Of a DNA stretch of 64,000 bases, positions 24,996-34,340 are shown piece by piece. Below the pieces are notes generated by a model. The model searched no databases. It was given only the letters and a program-made list of their open reading frames with translations, and was not told the DNA's origin. Made by a program: the position numbers and the translations under genes. The stretch is from NCBI RefSeq assembly GCF_001425945.1, contig NZ_LMEB01000008.1:219109-283108 (forward strand). The letters are read 5' to 3'. Source of the stretch: Brevundimonas sp. Root1279 (GTDB lineage: Bacteria > Pseudomonadota > Alphaproteobacteria > Caulobacterales > Caulobacteraceae). Position 1 is the first letter of the stretch; each line of letters opens with the position of its first letter.

Positions 24996-25874
24996 ATGAG
25001 CGACCTCATCATTCGCGACTTCACGTCCGCCGCCGCCGATGGCTTCCCGCTGTCGATGCGGCTGGTCTCGGCGGCCGCGCCGAGCGTCGCCGTCCTGGTC
25101 AGTTCGGGCACCGGCTTTCCCAAGGGCTTCTACGACCGATTCGCCCGCCACCTGACCGGGCGCGGCGCGGCCGTCCTGACCTACGACTTCCGCGGCATCG
25201 CCGGTTCTCGCCCAGAAGATTTGGCGGCGATGCGGATGGACTATCCCGACTGGGGCCGGCTCGACATGCCCGCGGCCCTGGACGCCCTGGCCGAGGCCGC
25301 GCCCGGCCTGCCGATCGTCCACGTCGGCCATAGCGTCGGCGGCCACTTCCTCGGCTTCATGCCCAACCACGCCCGCATCGCGCGGCACGCCTTCGTCTCG
25401 GTCGGCAGCGGCTATTGGGGCCGGCACCACCGGTCCTACAACCCGCTCGAGCTGTTCTTCTGGCTCGGCTACGGCCCGTACAGCCTGGCGCGGCACGGCT
25501 ACATCAAGGGCGGCGGCCTGTGGGCGGGAACCGACCTGCCGCGCGGCGTCTGGGAGACCTGGCGACGCTGGTGCCTGAAGGAGCCCTATTTCCTCGACGA
25601 GCTGAAGGACCAGCTTCAACCGCACCACTTCGACGCCGTGACCGCTCCGATCCGCTCGTGGATCTTCACCGACGACCCGATCGCCACGCCCAGGACCTCG
25701 CCGATCCTCCTGCAGGTCTATCCCAACGCGCCCAAGGAGGTCGTCGTCCGCAAGCCCGCCGATTACGGCGTCGCCCGCATCGGCCACGAGGGCGCCTTCC
25801 GCCGGGGGATGGAGCCGCTGTGGGACGAGATGTTCGACTGGCTGCTTGAACCGAGCGTCGCACCGCATAGGTAA
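24996..25874 (+). CDS. alpha/beta hydrolase
   Basis: A 292-residue cytoplasmic alpha/beta hydrolase. The strand-turn VAVLVSSGTGFPKGFYDRFA, the YDFRGIAGSRP segment and the nucleophile elbow GHSVGG (Ser at 113) are clear. The acid is probably in WIFTDDPIATP and the catalytic His in RIGHEGAFRRG. No signal peptide. The YDFRGIAGSRP/GHSVGGH combination is typical of a COG4757-like group of unknown substrate. It begins at ATG 24996 with a GCTAAG -10-like word upstream, and is followed 25 bases later by the aldo/keto reductase. Confidence 0.82.
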   Translation: MSDLIIRDFTSAAADGFPLSMRLVSAAAPSVAVLVSSGTGFPKGFYDRFARHLTGRGAAVLTYDFRGIAGSRPEDLAAMRMDYPDWGRLDMPAALDALAEAAPGLPIVHVGHSVGGHFLGFMPNHARIARHAFVSVGSGYWGRHHRSYNPLELFFWLGYGPYSLARHGYIKGGGLWAGTDLPRGVWETWRRWCLKEPYFLDELKDQLQPHHFDAVTAPIRSWIFTDDPIATPRTSPILLQVYPNAPKEVVVRKPADYGVARIGHEGAFRRGMEPLWDEMFDWLLEPSVAPHR

Positions 25875-25899
25875 GCGCACCCTTCCCGGAGCGCTCCCC

Positions 25900-26751
25900 A
25901 TGTCCGCACAGTCCGCTATCGCCGTTGACGGCCACGCAATCCCCCAGCTCGGCTTCGGCACCTGGATGCTCGAGCCCGAAGACGCCCGGCGGATGGTCGC
26001 CGAGGCCCTGCGCATCGGCTACCGCCACATCGACACGGCGTGGATCTACAAGAACGAGGCCGCCGTCGGCGACGGCATCCGCGACGCCATCGCGGCTGGC
26101 CATGTGGCCCGCGAGGACATCTGGCTGACGACCAAGATCTGGGTCGAGCATTTCGATCGCGAGGGTCTTTTGAAACAGGCCGAGGAATCGGCCGCCAGCC
26201 TGGGCTTCACCCCCGACCTGCTGTTGCTGCACTGGCCCAAGGCCTCGCCGGCCCTGAAGGAGACCATCGAGGCGCTGAACGAGGCCAAGGATAAGGGCCT
26301 GACCCACGCCATCGGCCTGTCCAACTTCCCCTCGAAGGAGTTCCGCGAGGCCCAGGCGCTGTCAAAGGCCCGGCTGATCACCAACCAGGTCGAGTACCAC
26401 CCCTACCAGAAGCTGACGACGCTGCTTGAGACGGCCAGGGACCTCGGCTCCTCGATCACCGCCTGGTCGCCGCTGGCCCAAGGCAAGATCGCCGATGACC
26501 CGACGATCAACGAGATCGGAAAGGCCCACGGCAAGTCGGCCGGCCAGATCACCCTGCGCTGGCTGATCCAACAGGGCGTCATCGCCATCCCGCGCACGAC
26601 CAAGGTCAGCCGCGCCCAGGAGAGCTTCGACATCTTCGACTTCGAGCTGTCCGCCGAGGAGATGCAGCGCATCCACGCCCTGGCCCGTCCCGACGGCCGT
26701 CTCGGCGACTGGCTCGACAAGGACTTCCAATGGGACGAAGAATGGGCGTGA
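25900..26751 (+). CDS. aldo/keto reductase (2,5-diketo-gluconate reductase-like)
   Basis: A 283-residue NADPH-dependent oxidoreductase with a TIM barrel. The catalytic tetrad is in place: D and Y in YRHIDTAWIYKNEAAVG, K in WLTTKIW, and H in LLLLHWPK. IGLSNFPSKEF and the cofactor region VIAIPRTTKVSR also fit. It reduces aldehydes or ketones; the exact substrate is not predictable. It lies close behind the hydrolase, possibly in the same transcript. Confidence 0.9.
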   Translation: MSAQSAIAVDGHAIPQLGFGTWMLEPEDARRMVAEALRIGYRHIDTAWIYKNEAAVGDGIRDAIAAGHVAREDIWLTTKIWVEHFDREGLLKQAEESAASLGFTPDLLLLHWPKASPALKETIEALNEAKDKGLTHAIGLSNFPSKEFREAQALSKARLITNQVEYHPYQKLTTLLETARDLGSSITAWSPLAQGKIADDPTINEIGKAHGKSAGQITLRWLIQQGVIAIPRTTKVSRAQESFDIFDFELSAEEMQRIHALARPDGRLGDWLDKDFQWDEEWA

Positions 26752-26788
26752 GGCGTCCCGCCTAGAGGACGTCACGGGAGCGACGTTC

Positions 26789-27037
26789 ATGGGTTCGGTG
26801 CTGGGATTTCCCGGCGTCGATCCGCTCGATGCGGCGGTCGGCGCGAGGCTGAAGCGGTGGCGGGAGCAGCGCGGCATGACCGTCGTCGAACTCGCCCGAC
26901 TGATCGATCTGACCCCAGAGGAAGAGCGCCTAGCGGAAGCCGGGCGCGCCCACCTCTCCACCGCCCAGATCGGCGCCGCGACCAGCGCCCTGCACTTGCC
27001 GCTGTGGGCCCTCGTCTCCGACACGCGGGCCTACTGA
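26789..27037 (+). CDS. mini XRE-type helix-turn-helix regulator
   Basis: An 82-residue protein made almost entirely of one HTH domain: LDAAVGARLKRWREQRGMTV, then ELARLIDLTPEEERLAEAGR and STAQIGAATSALHLPLWAL. It matches the Cro/C1 fold without a ligand domain. GGGAG lies nine bases before ATG 26789. Its stop is one base before the ATG of the Pr6Pr membrane gene, so the two are translated together. Confidence 0.8.
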   Translation: MGSVLGFPGVDPLDAAVGARLKRWREQRGMTVVELARLIDLTPEEERLAEAGRAHLSTAQIGAATSALHLPLWALVSDTRAY

Positions 27038-27038
27038 G

Positions 27039-27692
27039 ATGGCCCGGGACCGCGCCGCCTACCTCTGGCGCGCGGTCTTCGCGGCCGTCGGCTGGGCGGC
27101 CCTGGCGCTGAAATTCTGGCTGATGGCGCGCAGCCTGCCCGAGCTGAACCTGTTCGCCCTGACCCTGCGCTACTTCAGCTTCTTCACCATCCTGGGCACC
27201 GTGCTGGTGGTGCTGGCCCTGACCGCGCCGGTGGTCGCGCCCGGCTCCCGACTGGGCCGCTGGGCCGAGGCGCCGGGCGTCCGCTCGGCGGTGGCGATGT
27301 ACATTACGGTCGTCGCGGTGGCCTATCACTTCCTGCTGTCCAGCCCGTGGACCCCCGTCACGCTCGATGTGGTCGCCACCGTGCTGCTGCACTACGTCCT
27401 GCCGGCCGCCTACATCCTCGACTGGCTGATGTTCACGCCCAAGGGGACGCTGACCTGGAGCCACCCGATCAAATGGCTGTCCTTCCCGGCCGCCTACGGC
27501 GTCTGGACCGTGATCCATGGCTACGCCACCGGCTTCTGGCCCTACTGGTTCGTCAACGTGCCGCAGCTGGGGCTGGAGCGGACCATCTTCTGGGCCGTGT
27601 CCCTGCTGGTCTTCTTCCTTGGAGCGGGCTGCGCCCTGGTGCTGATCGACCGCTATGCGCTTGGGCGTGACAGGCGAGCTCGCGCCGCCTAA
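27039..27692 (+). CDS. Pr6Pr-family six-TM membrane protein
   Basis: A 217-residue membrane protein with six predicted spans. Hallmarks of the Pr6Pr family are LRYFSFFTILGTVLVVLAL, VAYHFLLSS, a span with VLLHYVLPAAYILDWLMFTP, and FPAAYGVWTVIHGYATGFWP. Members relate to FAR-17a/AIG1 hydrolases, which use conserved Thr and His residues. A Thr in the first region and a His in LLHYVLPAAY are present. Activity unproven. Its ATG overlaps the upstream regulator's end. Confidence 0.82.
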   Translation: MARDRAAYLWRAVFAAVGWAALALKFWLMARSLPELNLFALTLRYFSFFTILGTVLVVLALTAPVVAPGSRLGRWAEAPGVRSAVAMYITVVAVAYHFLLSSPWTPVTLDVVATVLLHYVLPAAYILDWLMFTPKGTLTWSHPIKWLSFPAAYGVWTVIHGYATGFWPYWFVNVPQLGLERTIFWAVSLLVFFLGAGCALVLIDRYALGRDRRARAA

Positions 27693-27701
27693 TCCAACGG
27701 C

Positions 27702-29234
27702 ATGGCTTACCAATCGCTTCGCGACTTCATCGACATCCTCGAAGCCGAGGGCGAACTGGTGCGCGTGTCCGAACCGGTCTCGACCCACCTCGAGATGACC
27801 GAGATCCAGACCCGGCTGCTGCGCAACGGCGGCCCCGCGGTGATCTTCGAAAAGCCGGTCATGCCCGACGGCTCGATCAGCCCCATCCCCTGCCTCGCCA
27901 ACCTGTTCGGCACGGTGAAGCGGGTGGCCATGGGCGTGACCCTGGAGAAGAAGAAACGCACCACCGCCGGCGAACTGCGCGAGGTCGGCGAGTTGCTGGC
28001 CTTCCTGCGCAACCCGACCCCGCCGCGCGGCCTCGGCGACGCCATGGAGATGCTGCCGCTGGCGCAGACGGTCATGGCGATGCGGCCGAAGGTGCTGAAG
28101 ACCGCCCCGGTCCAGCAGATCGTGCTCAAGGGCGACCAGATCGATCTGACCTCGCTGCCGATCCAGGGCTGCTGGCCCGGCGAGCCCGCGCCGCTGATCA
28201 CCTGGGGCCTCGTCGTCACCAAGGGGCCCTCGGACGCCCGCGAGGACGACTTCAACTTGGGCATCTACCGCATGCAGGTGCTGGGCAAGGACAGGGCCAT
28301 CATGCGCTGGCTCGCCCATCGCGGCGGGGCCCAGCACTACGCCCGCCACAAGAAGGCCGGCGCCAAGGAGCCCCTGCCCTGCGCCGTCGTGCTCGGCGCC
28401 GACCCGGGCACTATCCTGGCCGCCGTCACTCCGGTGCCGGACACCCTGTCGGAATACCAGTTCGCGGGCCTGCTGCGCGGCCAGAAGGCCGAGCTGGTTC
28501 CCTGCAAAACCGTGCCGCTGATGGTCCCGGCCCACGCCGAGATCGTGCTCGAGGGCCACGTCCTGCTCGATGAGCACGCGCCCGAGGGCCCCTACGGCGA
28601 CCACACCGGCTACTACAACTCGGTCGAGACCTTCCCGGTCTTCCAGGTCACCGCCATCACCATGCGGCGCGACCCCATCTACCTGACCACCTTCACCGGC
28701 CGGCCGCCGGACGAGCCCTCGGTGCTGGGGGAGGCGCTGAACGAGGTCTTCATCCCCCTGCTGCGCCAGCAGTTCCCCGAGATCACCGACTTCTGGCTCC
28801 CGCCCGAGGGCTGCAGCTACCGCATCGCCGTGGTGTCGATGAAGAAGGCCTACCCCGGCCACGCCAAGCGCGTGATGCTGGGCGTGTGGAGCTACCTGCG
28901 CCAATTCATGTACACCAAGTGGGTCATCGTCGTGGACGACGACATCGACGCCCGCGACTGGAAGCAGGTCATGTGGGCCATCTCCACCAAGATGGACCCC
29001 GCGCGCGACATCACCGTCATCGAGAACACCCCGATCGACTATCTCGACTTCGCCAGCCCGGAGAGCGGCCTCGGCTCCAAGATCGGGCTGGACGCCACGG
29101 ACAAGTGGGAGCCCGAGACCAAGCGCGAATGGGGTGAGGAGATCCGTATGGACGCCGAGGTCGTCGACCGCGTTTCCGACATGTGGGACCGTCTCGGCCT
29201 GCCCGGCGACGGCTCGCCGATCTGGAAACGGTGA
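27702..29234 (+). CDS. ubiD: UbiD family prenylated-FMN decarboxylase
   Basis: A 510-residue decarboxylase with the full UbiD architecture: [20 protein letters not shown] at the N-terminus, the prFMN/metal region [17 protein letters not shown], and [20 protein letters not shown] carrying the catalytic Glu residues. In ubiquinone synthesis it decarboxylates 3-polyprenyl-4-hydroxybenzoate, needing prenylated FMN from UbiX. Length fits ubiquinone UbiD (about 490-510). No ubiX is in the window. It begins ten bases after the Pr6Pr gene. Confidence 0.92.
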   Translation: MAYQSLRDFIDILEAEGELVRVSEPVSTHLEMTEIQTRLLRNGGPAVIFEKPVMPDGSISPIPCLANLFGTVKRVAMGVTLEKKKRTTAGELREVGELLAFLRNPTPPRGLGDAMEMLPLAQTVMAMRPKVLKTAPVQQIVLKGDQIDLTSLPIQGCWPGEPAPLITWGLVVTKGPSDAREDDFNLGIYRMQVLGKDRAIMRWLAHRGGAQHYARHKKAGAKEPLPCAVVLGADPGTILAAVTPVPDTLSEYQFAGLLRGQKAELVPCKTVPLMVPAHAEIVLEGHVLLDEHAPEGPYGDHTGYYNSVETFPVFQVTAITMRRDPIYLTTFTGRPPDEPSVLGEALNEVFIPLLRQQFPEITDFWLPPEGCSYRIAVVSMKKAYPGHAKRVMLGVWSYLRQFMYTKWVIVVDDDIDARDWKQVMWAISTKMDPARDITVIENTPIDYLDFASPESGLGSKIGLDATDKWEPETKREWGEEIRMDAEVVDRVSDMWDRLGLPGDGSPIWKR

Positions 29235-29382
29235 CCCGTCAGGACTGGTAGAGCGCCGCGGCCCAGGCGCCTCTTCGCCCAGCCACGCCTGCTCCTGCGC
29301 CTCCAGCCCGCTGCGGTCCCGCCTGCACGGGTGACGCCGCCCCTTCGCTCGCCTAGGCTGTATCGGCAAGGGTGGGGGACCA

Positions 29383-30018
29383 ATGAGCGCGTTCGAATTC
29401 TTCTTCAGCTTCTACGGCCTGCTGCTGGGCCTCTCGCTCGCGGTCATCGCCACGGGCGCGGCCACCGCGATCCAGCATCGCCGCAAACTGCGGATCGGCT
29501 GGCTGACGCCCCTGCTGGCCGTCTTCGTCGCACTGGATGTCGCCAGCTTCTGGGACTTCGCCTGGTCGACATTCCGCGAAACGCCGTTCAGCTACGGCCT
29601 GCTGGTCGCCAGCCTGGTCGTCGCAGTGGTCTATTTCATCGCCGCCTCCCTCGTCTTCCCGCATCAGATCGAGGAGGGCATGTCGCTGGACGACCACTTC
29701 TTCGCCAACAAACGGATCGTCCTGCTCCTGACAACGGCCGCCAATGCGCTGGCCGTCCTGGTCGCCGCCCCGATTATCCTCAGCAAACCCGATGGCCTCA
29801 TGCTGGCGCTCAACGCAGGCTCCGCCGTCCTGATGTACGTCGCCCTTGTCGTGCCCGCGGCGCTCATCCGCAGCACCAAGGTCTTCGCCATCCTGACGGG
29901 GATCCACATCGTCCTGTACCTGATGTCGGCGATCGCCACCGCGGCCGTCCCCGACCTGGCGGAGAAGATGCAGCGCGCCGCGCCCGCGGCCCCGGCCACG
30001 GCCCCGGCTGCGCCCTGA
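29383..30018 (+). CDS. multi-pass membrane protein, tandem paralogue A
   Basis: A 211-residue inner-membrane protein with about six hydrophobic spans. It begins MSAFEFFFSFYGLLLGLS, identical over 18 residues to the next gene. GWLTPLLAVFVALDVASFWD is shared with one or two differences. It ends in an Ala/Pro-rich tail (PAAPATAPAAP). The pair arose by tandem duplication. No known domain recognised. GGGGGA precedes the ATG. Confidence 0.75.
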   Translation: MSAFEFFFSFYGLLLGLSLAVIATGAATAIQHRRKLRIGWLTPLLAVFVALDVASFWDFAWSTFRETPFSYGLLVASLVVAVVYFIAASLVFPHQIEEGMSLDDHFFANKRIVLLLTTAANALAVLVAAPIILSKPDGLMLALNAGSAVLMYVALVVPAALIRSTKVFAILTGIHIVLYLMSAIATAAVPDLAEKMQRAAPAAPATAPAAP

Positions 30019-30021
30019 TCC

Positions 30022-30642
30022 ATGAGCGCGTTCGAGTTCTTCTTCAGCTTCTACGGCCTGCTGCTGGGCCTGTCGGTGGCCGAGCTCGTCGGCGGCTTTG
30101 CGCGGGTCCTGCACGAGCGTCAGCGGGTTCGATTCGGCTGGCTCACGCCCCTGCTCGCCGTCTTCGTCGCCATGGACGTAGCGACCTTCTGGTCCCAAGC
30201 GTGGACCATCTTCCAGGGCGCGCCCTTCAACTTGTCGCTGCTCTTCCTGGGTCTGGTCGTCGCCGCAACCTTCTATGTCGCCGCCAGCGTGACCTTCCCG
30301 CGCGTCACCGCCGAAGGGGTCAGTGATCGCATCGATCTCGACGCCCATTTCTGGGCCCACCGACGGCTGGTCTTCAGCTGCGTGCTGGCCGCCAATCTGA
30401 TCGTCGCCACGCTGTTCGCGACCCTGATGAGCGTGAACGCCGAGTTCGCGGCCCTCTCCACCCCGCGCCTCTGGGTCGGCATGGCGATCTTCGTTTTCGG
30501 CACGGCCGCCGCGGCCTTCGCGCCCTGGCGGCGGCTCGCCGTCGGCGCCCTGATCGTGGTGGTCGCCTACAGCGTCTTCAACGTGCTGCGCTCGGCTGCC
30601 GTCCTCGTCGCCGCCGGCGGATGGTCGCCGCCCGGCGGCTGA
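30022..30642 (+). CDS. multi-pass membrane protein, tandem paralogue B
   Basis: A 206-residue paralogue of the preceding gene, starting three bases after its stop. Identity is highest in the first membrane span and the FGWLTPLLAVFVAMDVATFW segment. Later spans have diverged and the Pro/Ala tail is absent. It likely forms a complex with the first copy. Function unknown. Confidence 0.75.
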   Translation: MSAFEFFFSFYGLLLGLSVAELVGGFARVLHERQRVRFGWLTPLLAVFVAMDVATFWSQAWTIFQGAPFNLSLLFLGLVVAATFYVAASVTFPRVTAEGVSDRIDLDAHFWAHRRLVFSCVLAANLIVATLFATLMSVNAEFAALSTPRLWVGMAIFVFGTAAAAFAPWRRLAVGALIVVVAYSVFNVLRSAAVLVAAGGWSPPGG

Positions 30643-30664
30643 GCCACTTGAACTGGGAGCCGTC

Positions 30665-32518
30665 ATGGCCGAGGAACGCCCCATGCGCACCGCCGTCCTG
30701 ATCGCCGCCGCGCTGGCGGCCCTCCTTCCGAGTACCGCCATGGCCCAGACTCCGTCGTCCGTCCCGAACGCCGCCCCCTGGGACCAGGCCTTCCTGCCGC
30801 CCGCGCCGCGCTGGGACGGCGCCAGCCGCGCCCTGCTACGCGACGCCTCCGATCCTTGGGTGACCGCCTTCGAGGCCGACGCCGAGCACGACTTCAGCCC
30901 GACCTATGTCGATACCCGCGCCTGGTTCGACCGCCTCGACGCCGCTTCGGACCTGATCCGCATCGAGCAGTTCGGCGTCTCGCCGGAGGGCCGGCCGATC
31001 TACGCCGTCATCGCCTCCAAGGACGGCGCGGCCTTCGACCCGTCCAAGCCTGTGCTGCTGGCCCAGGCCGGCATCCATCCGGGCGAGATCGACGGCAAGG
31101 ACGCGGGCATGATGCTGCTCCGCGACATCGCCTTCTACGGCAAGGACGACCTGCTCGATCGGGTCAACCTGATCCTGATCCCGATCCTGTCGGTCGACGG
31201 CCACGAGCGCGCCGGCGCCTACAGCCGTCCGAACCAGCGTGGGCCCCGCATCCAGGGCTGGCGCAATACGGCGACCAACCAGAACCTGAACCGCGACTAC
31301 CTCAAGCTCGACCAGCCCGAGATGCGGGCGGTGCGCGGCCTGATCGTGAAGTACAAGCCGGACCTCTACGTCGACATCCACGTCACCGACGGCATGGATT
31401 ACCAATACGACGTCACCTACGGCTACAACGGCGAGAACGGGCTCTACTCGCGCTCGCCGGCGACCGCGAAGTGGCTCGACGATGCCTTCAAGCCGGCGAT
31501 CAACGCCGCGCTCGAGGTCCAGGGCCACATCCCTGGCGAACTGGTCTTCGGCATCGGCGACAGCAATCCGCGCGAGGGCCTGTCGGACGGCGGTCTCGGC
31601 GAGCGCTTCTCCAACGGCTGGGGCTCCGCCGCCCACGTGCCGACCATCCTGATCGAGAACCACAGCCTGAAGCCGCACGAACAGCGCGTGCTGGGCACCT
31701 ATGTTTTCCTCGAACGCGCAATGCGCCTGTTGGCCGAGGACGGCGCCCACCTGCGCACGGCCATCGCCGCCGACAGCGCCCTGCGCCCGGCCGAGATTCC
31801 GGCCAACTTCGTCCAGGACGACAAGCCGATCTCGACCCGCGCCTTCAAGGGCATCACCTACGAACTGTACGACAGCCCCGCCTCGGGCCGTCAGGAGATC
31901 CGTTGGCTCGGCCAGGCTGATCCCGAGCTGTGGCGGATGCCCTTCTACTCGTCGCACCCGTCGCTGACGCTGAAACGGCCGGAGGCCTACTGGGTGCCGT
32001 CCTATCGCACCGACATCATCGAACGTCTGCGCGTCCACGGCGTGACCATGGAGACCCTGGACGCCCCGCGCACGGTCGGCGTCGAGATGCTGCGCCTCGA
32101 CGATCCCAAGGTGGCGACGCGCCCGAACGAAGGTCATGTGCCGATCACGGTGACGTCGGTCACGCCGGTGGCCCGCGACTGGACCTTCCCGACCGGCTCG
32201 GTGCGCGTGCCGACGGACCAGCCGCTGGGCGACATCGTCGTCCTGCTGCTTGAGCCGCAATCTAGCGAGAGCTTCTTCGCCTGGGGCATGTTCCCTGAGG
32301 TGCTCAGCCGCGTCGAATACATCGAGGGCTACGCCATCGCTCCGCTGGCCGAGAAGATGCTGGCCTCTGACCCGGCCCTGAAAGCCGAGTTCGAAGCCAA
32401 GCTGGCGTCCGACGCTGCCTTCGCCGCCGATGGCGACGCCCGCCTGCAGTGGTTCTACGAGCGGACGCCCTTCTACGACGATCATTTCCGCCTCTATCCG
32501 GTGGCGCGCGAAAACTAG
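30665..32518 (+). CDS. secreted M14-family zinc carboxypeptidase-like protein
   Basis: A 617-residue exported metallopeptidase. The signal peptide is MRTAVLIAAALAALLPSTAM with cleavage near AMAQ. The M14 zinc ligands are H and E in QAGIHPGEIDGKDAG and H in LYVDIHVTDG. The substrate-binding set around NQNLNRDYLKLD follows, and the catalytic Glu is probably in PTILIENHSLKP. Both ATG 30665 and ATG 30683 have acceptable ribosome sites; 30683 gives the more usual signal peptide. The last 200 residues form a C-terminal domain. Substrate unknown. Confidence 0.88.
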   Translation: MAEERPMRTAVLIAAALAALLPSTAMAQTPSSVPNAAPWDQAFLPPAPRWDGASRALLRDASDPWVTAFEADAEHDFSPTYVDTRAWFDRLDAASDLIRIEQFGVSPEGRPIYAVIASKDGAAFDPSKPVLLAQAGIHPGEIDGKDAGMMLLRDIAFYGKDDLLDRVNLILIPILSVDGHERAGAYSRPNQRGPRIQGWRNTATNQNLNRDYLKLDQPEMRAVRGLIVKYKPDLYVDIHVTDGMDYQYDVTYGYNGENGLYSRSPATAKWLDDAFKPAINAALEVQGHIPGELVFGIGDSNPREGLSDGGLGERFSNGWGSAAHVPTILIENHSLKPHEQRVLGTYVFLERAMRLLAEDGAHLRTAIAADSALRPAEIPANFVQDDKPISTRAFKGITYELYDSPASGRQEIRWLGQADPELWRMPFYSSHPSLTLKRPEAYWVPSYRTDIIERLRVHGVTMETLDAPRTVGVEMLRLDDPKVATRPNEGHVPITVTSVTPVARDWTFPTGSVRVPTDQPLGDIVVLLLEPQSSESFFAWGMFPEVLSRVEYIEGYAIAPLAEKMLASDPALKAEFEAKLASDAAFAADGDARLQWFYERTPFYDDHFRLYPVAREN

Positions 32519-32527
32519 GGGGACCGC

Positions 32528-32947
32528 ATGACGCTCGAAGAGGCCCTGGCCTTCCACACCGAGGCCTTCCAGGCGGTCGCCCTGTGGACCGGCTTGTCGC
32601 TGCTCCTGATCCTGGCCCTGTCGATCCGCATCAGCCTGCGCCGCCGTCGGCTCAAGGTCTCGGTCGGCGACGGCGGCCATGCCGAGTTGACCTCGACCAC
32701 CCGCGCCTTCGGCAACGCCATCGAATACATCCCAGTGGCCCTCGTGGCCCTGGCCATCGTCGCGGTCTTCTACAGCGCCGAGGTGGTCCACATGCTCGGG
32801 GCCGCCTTCCTGATCGGGCGGGTGCTGCACGCTTGGGGAATGGCGCAGGCGACGCAGCCGGCGCCGGGTCGGCTGATCGGCATGATCCTGACCTATCTGA
32901 CCTTCCTCGCCGCCGCGGGCCTGCTGATCTTCGCCGCCTGGTCCTGA
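32528..32947 (+). CDS. MAPEG family membrane protein
   Basis: A 139-residue four-span membrane protein. The MAPEG pattern appears in ELTSTTRAFGNAIEYIPVAL (R-x2-G-N-x2-E-x-I/V-P) near residues 54-73 and in LIGRVLHAWGMAQ. Members are glutathione-dependent or eicosanoid-metabolising enzymes in eukaryotes; bacterial roles are less clear. It follows the M14 peptidase by nine bases. Confidence 0.87.
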   Translation: MTLEEALAFHTEAFQAVALWTGLSLLLILALSIRISLRRRRLKVSVGDGGHAELTSTTRAFGNAIEYIPVALVALAIVAVFYSAEVVHMLGAAFLIGRVLHAWGMAQATQPAPGRLIGMILTYLTFLAAAGLLIFAAWS

Positions 32948-32987
32948 GGGCGGTTGCGCCTCAGGGGCCGCACCGTCATATCGGGGC

Positions 32988-34340
32988 ATGACCTCCCCGC
33001 GTGACGCCGCCGCCGCCGACTTCCTGCCCGACCTCGTTTCCGCGGCGCTGAAGGCCGGCGCCGACGCCGCCGAGGCCGTCACCGCCCAGCGCGCCTCCCT
33101 GTCCGTCGGCGTCCGCAACGGCACGCTGGAGGACGTCGAGCGCGAGGAGAGCCGCGACCTCGGGCTGCGCGTCTTCATCGGTCGCCGCCAGGCCACCGTC
33201 TCCGCCTCGGACCTGTCCGAAGCGACTCGCGCCCGCCTGGTTGAGCGCGCCGTGGCCATGGCCCGTCTGGCCCCTGAGGACCCCTACGCCGGCCTCGCCC
33301 CCGAGGATCGTCTGGCCCGCGGCCCGTTCGTCGACCTCGACCTGTATGACCCCAGCGAACGCAGCGCCGCTGAGCTGGAGGCCGCCGCCGCCGAGGCCGA
33401 AGCCGCCGCCCTCGCCGTGCCCGGCGTCGCCAAGTCCGAGGGCGGCCACGCCTCGACCTCGTCCAGCCGTTGGCGGATGGTCACCTCGCACGGTTTCGAC
33501 GGAGCCTATCAGGGCTCGGCCTTCTCGCTCGGCGCCGGTGTCATCGCCGAAAAGGACGGGGCCATGGAGCGCGGCGGCGAGCACCGCGCCGTCCGCCATC
33601 TGTCCGACCTGCCGTCGGCCCAGTCGATCGGCGACTTCGCCGGCCGCCGCGCGGTGGCCCGCACCGGCCCGCGCAAGATCGCCTCGACCACCGCCCCGGT
33701 GATCTTCGAGAACCGGGTCGCCATGCAGGTGATCTCGCCCTTGGTCGGCGCCATCGCCGGCCCCTCGATCGCCCGCGGCACCTCCTTCCTCAAGGACAAG
33801 CTCGGCCAGCGCGTCCTGCCCGAGGGCGTCGACTTGATCGACGACCCGTTCCGCCCGCGCGGCCTCGGCTCCACGCCTTTCGACGACGAGGGCGTCGCCG
33901 TCACCCGCCAGGCCCTGGTCGAGGACGGCGTTCTGACCACGTGGCTGCTCAACTCGTCCGCCGCCGCCCAGCTGGGCCTGGCCTCGACGGGCCACGCCTC
34001 GCGAGGCCTCGCCGGCCCGCCTGGGGTCTCGACCCACAACCTGCACCTGGCCCCGGGCGACCGCGACCTCGCCGGCCTGATGAGCGACGCCGGAACCGGC
34101 CTGCTGATCACGTCGATGTTTGGCCCCTCGCTGAACGGCAACACCGGCGACTGGTCCGCCGGGGTCTCCGGCTTCTGGTTCGAGAACGGCGAACTGGCCT
34201 GGCCTGTCAGCGAGGTCACCGTCGCCGGCAAGTTGATCGACCTCTACGCCCGTCTCCAACGCGGCTCCGACCTCGAGTTCCGCGGCTCGAGCAACAGCCC
34301 CTCCCTCCTGTTCGACGCGGTGGCCATCGCAGGCAAATGA
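32988..34340 (+). CDS. pmbA: TldD/PmbA family metalloprotease subunit (TldE)
   Basis: A 450-residue PmbA/TldE protein. PmbA has no HExxH of its own and forms a heterodimer with TldD; the pair processes peptides and, in E. coli, matures microcin B17 and degrades CcdA. Family features: ADAAEAVTAQRASLSVGVRN at the N-terminus, DLGLRVFIGRRQATVSASDL, and C-terminal GVSGFWFENGELAWPVSEVT. It lacks HExxH, which separates it from TldD. Its stop overlaps the next gene by four bases. tldD is not in the window. Confidence 0.9.
   Translation: MTSPRDAAAADFLPDLVSAALKAGADAAEAVTAQRASLSVGVRNGTLEDVEREESRDLGLRVFIGRRQATVSASDLSEATRARLVERAVAMARLAPEDPYAGLAPEDRLARGPFVDLDLYDPSERSAAELEAAAAEAEAAALAVPGVAKSEGGHASTSSSRWRMVTSHGFDGAYQGSAFSLGAGVIAEKDGAMERGGEHRAVRHLSDLPSAQSIGDFAGRRAVARTGPRKIASTTAPVIFENRVAMQVISPLVGAIAGPSIARGTSFLKDKLGQRVLPEGVDLIDDPFRPRGLGSTPFDDEGVAVTRQALVEDGVLTTWLLNSSAAAQLGLASTGHASRGLAGPPGVSTHNLHLAPGDRDLAGLMSDAGTGLLITSMFGPSLNGNTGDWSAGVSGFWFENGELAWPVSEVTVAGKLIDLYARLQRGSDLEFRGSSNSPSLLFDAVAIAGK

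Noticed and set aside
26787..29369. An 860-codon minus-strand open frame
   Set aside because: Antisense of ubiD, the Pr6Pr gene and the small regulator, all of which have clear family motifs; the minus product is His/Gly/Gln-rich noise.
29331..30326. A 331-codon plus-strand open frame over the duplicated membrane genes
   Set aside because: Out of frame with both membrane genes; the product is Arg/Gly-rich with no spans.
30836..33259. An 807-codon minus-strand open frame
   Set aside because: Antisense of the M14 peptidase and MAPEG genes, whose motifs are intact.
33470..34336. Upstream extension of the inositol-phosphatase-like gene
   Set aside because: It overlaps pmbA in another frame and reads as Arg/Pro/Gly-rich; the ATG at 34337 starts the family domain.
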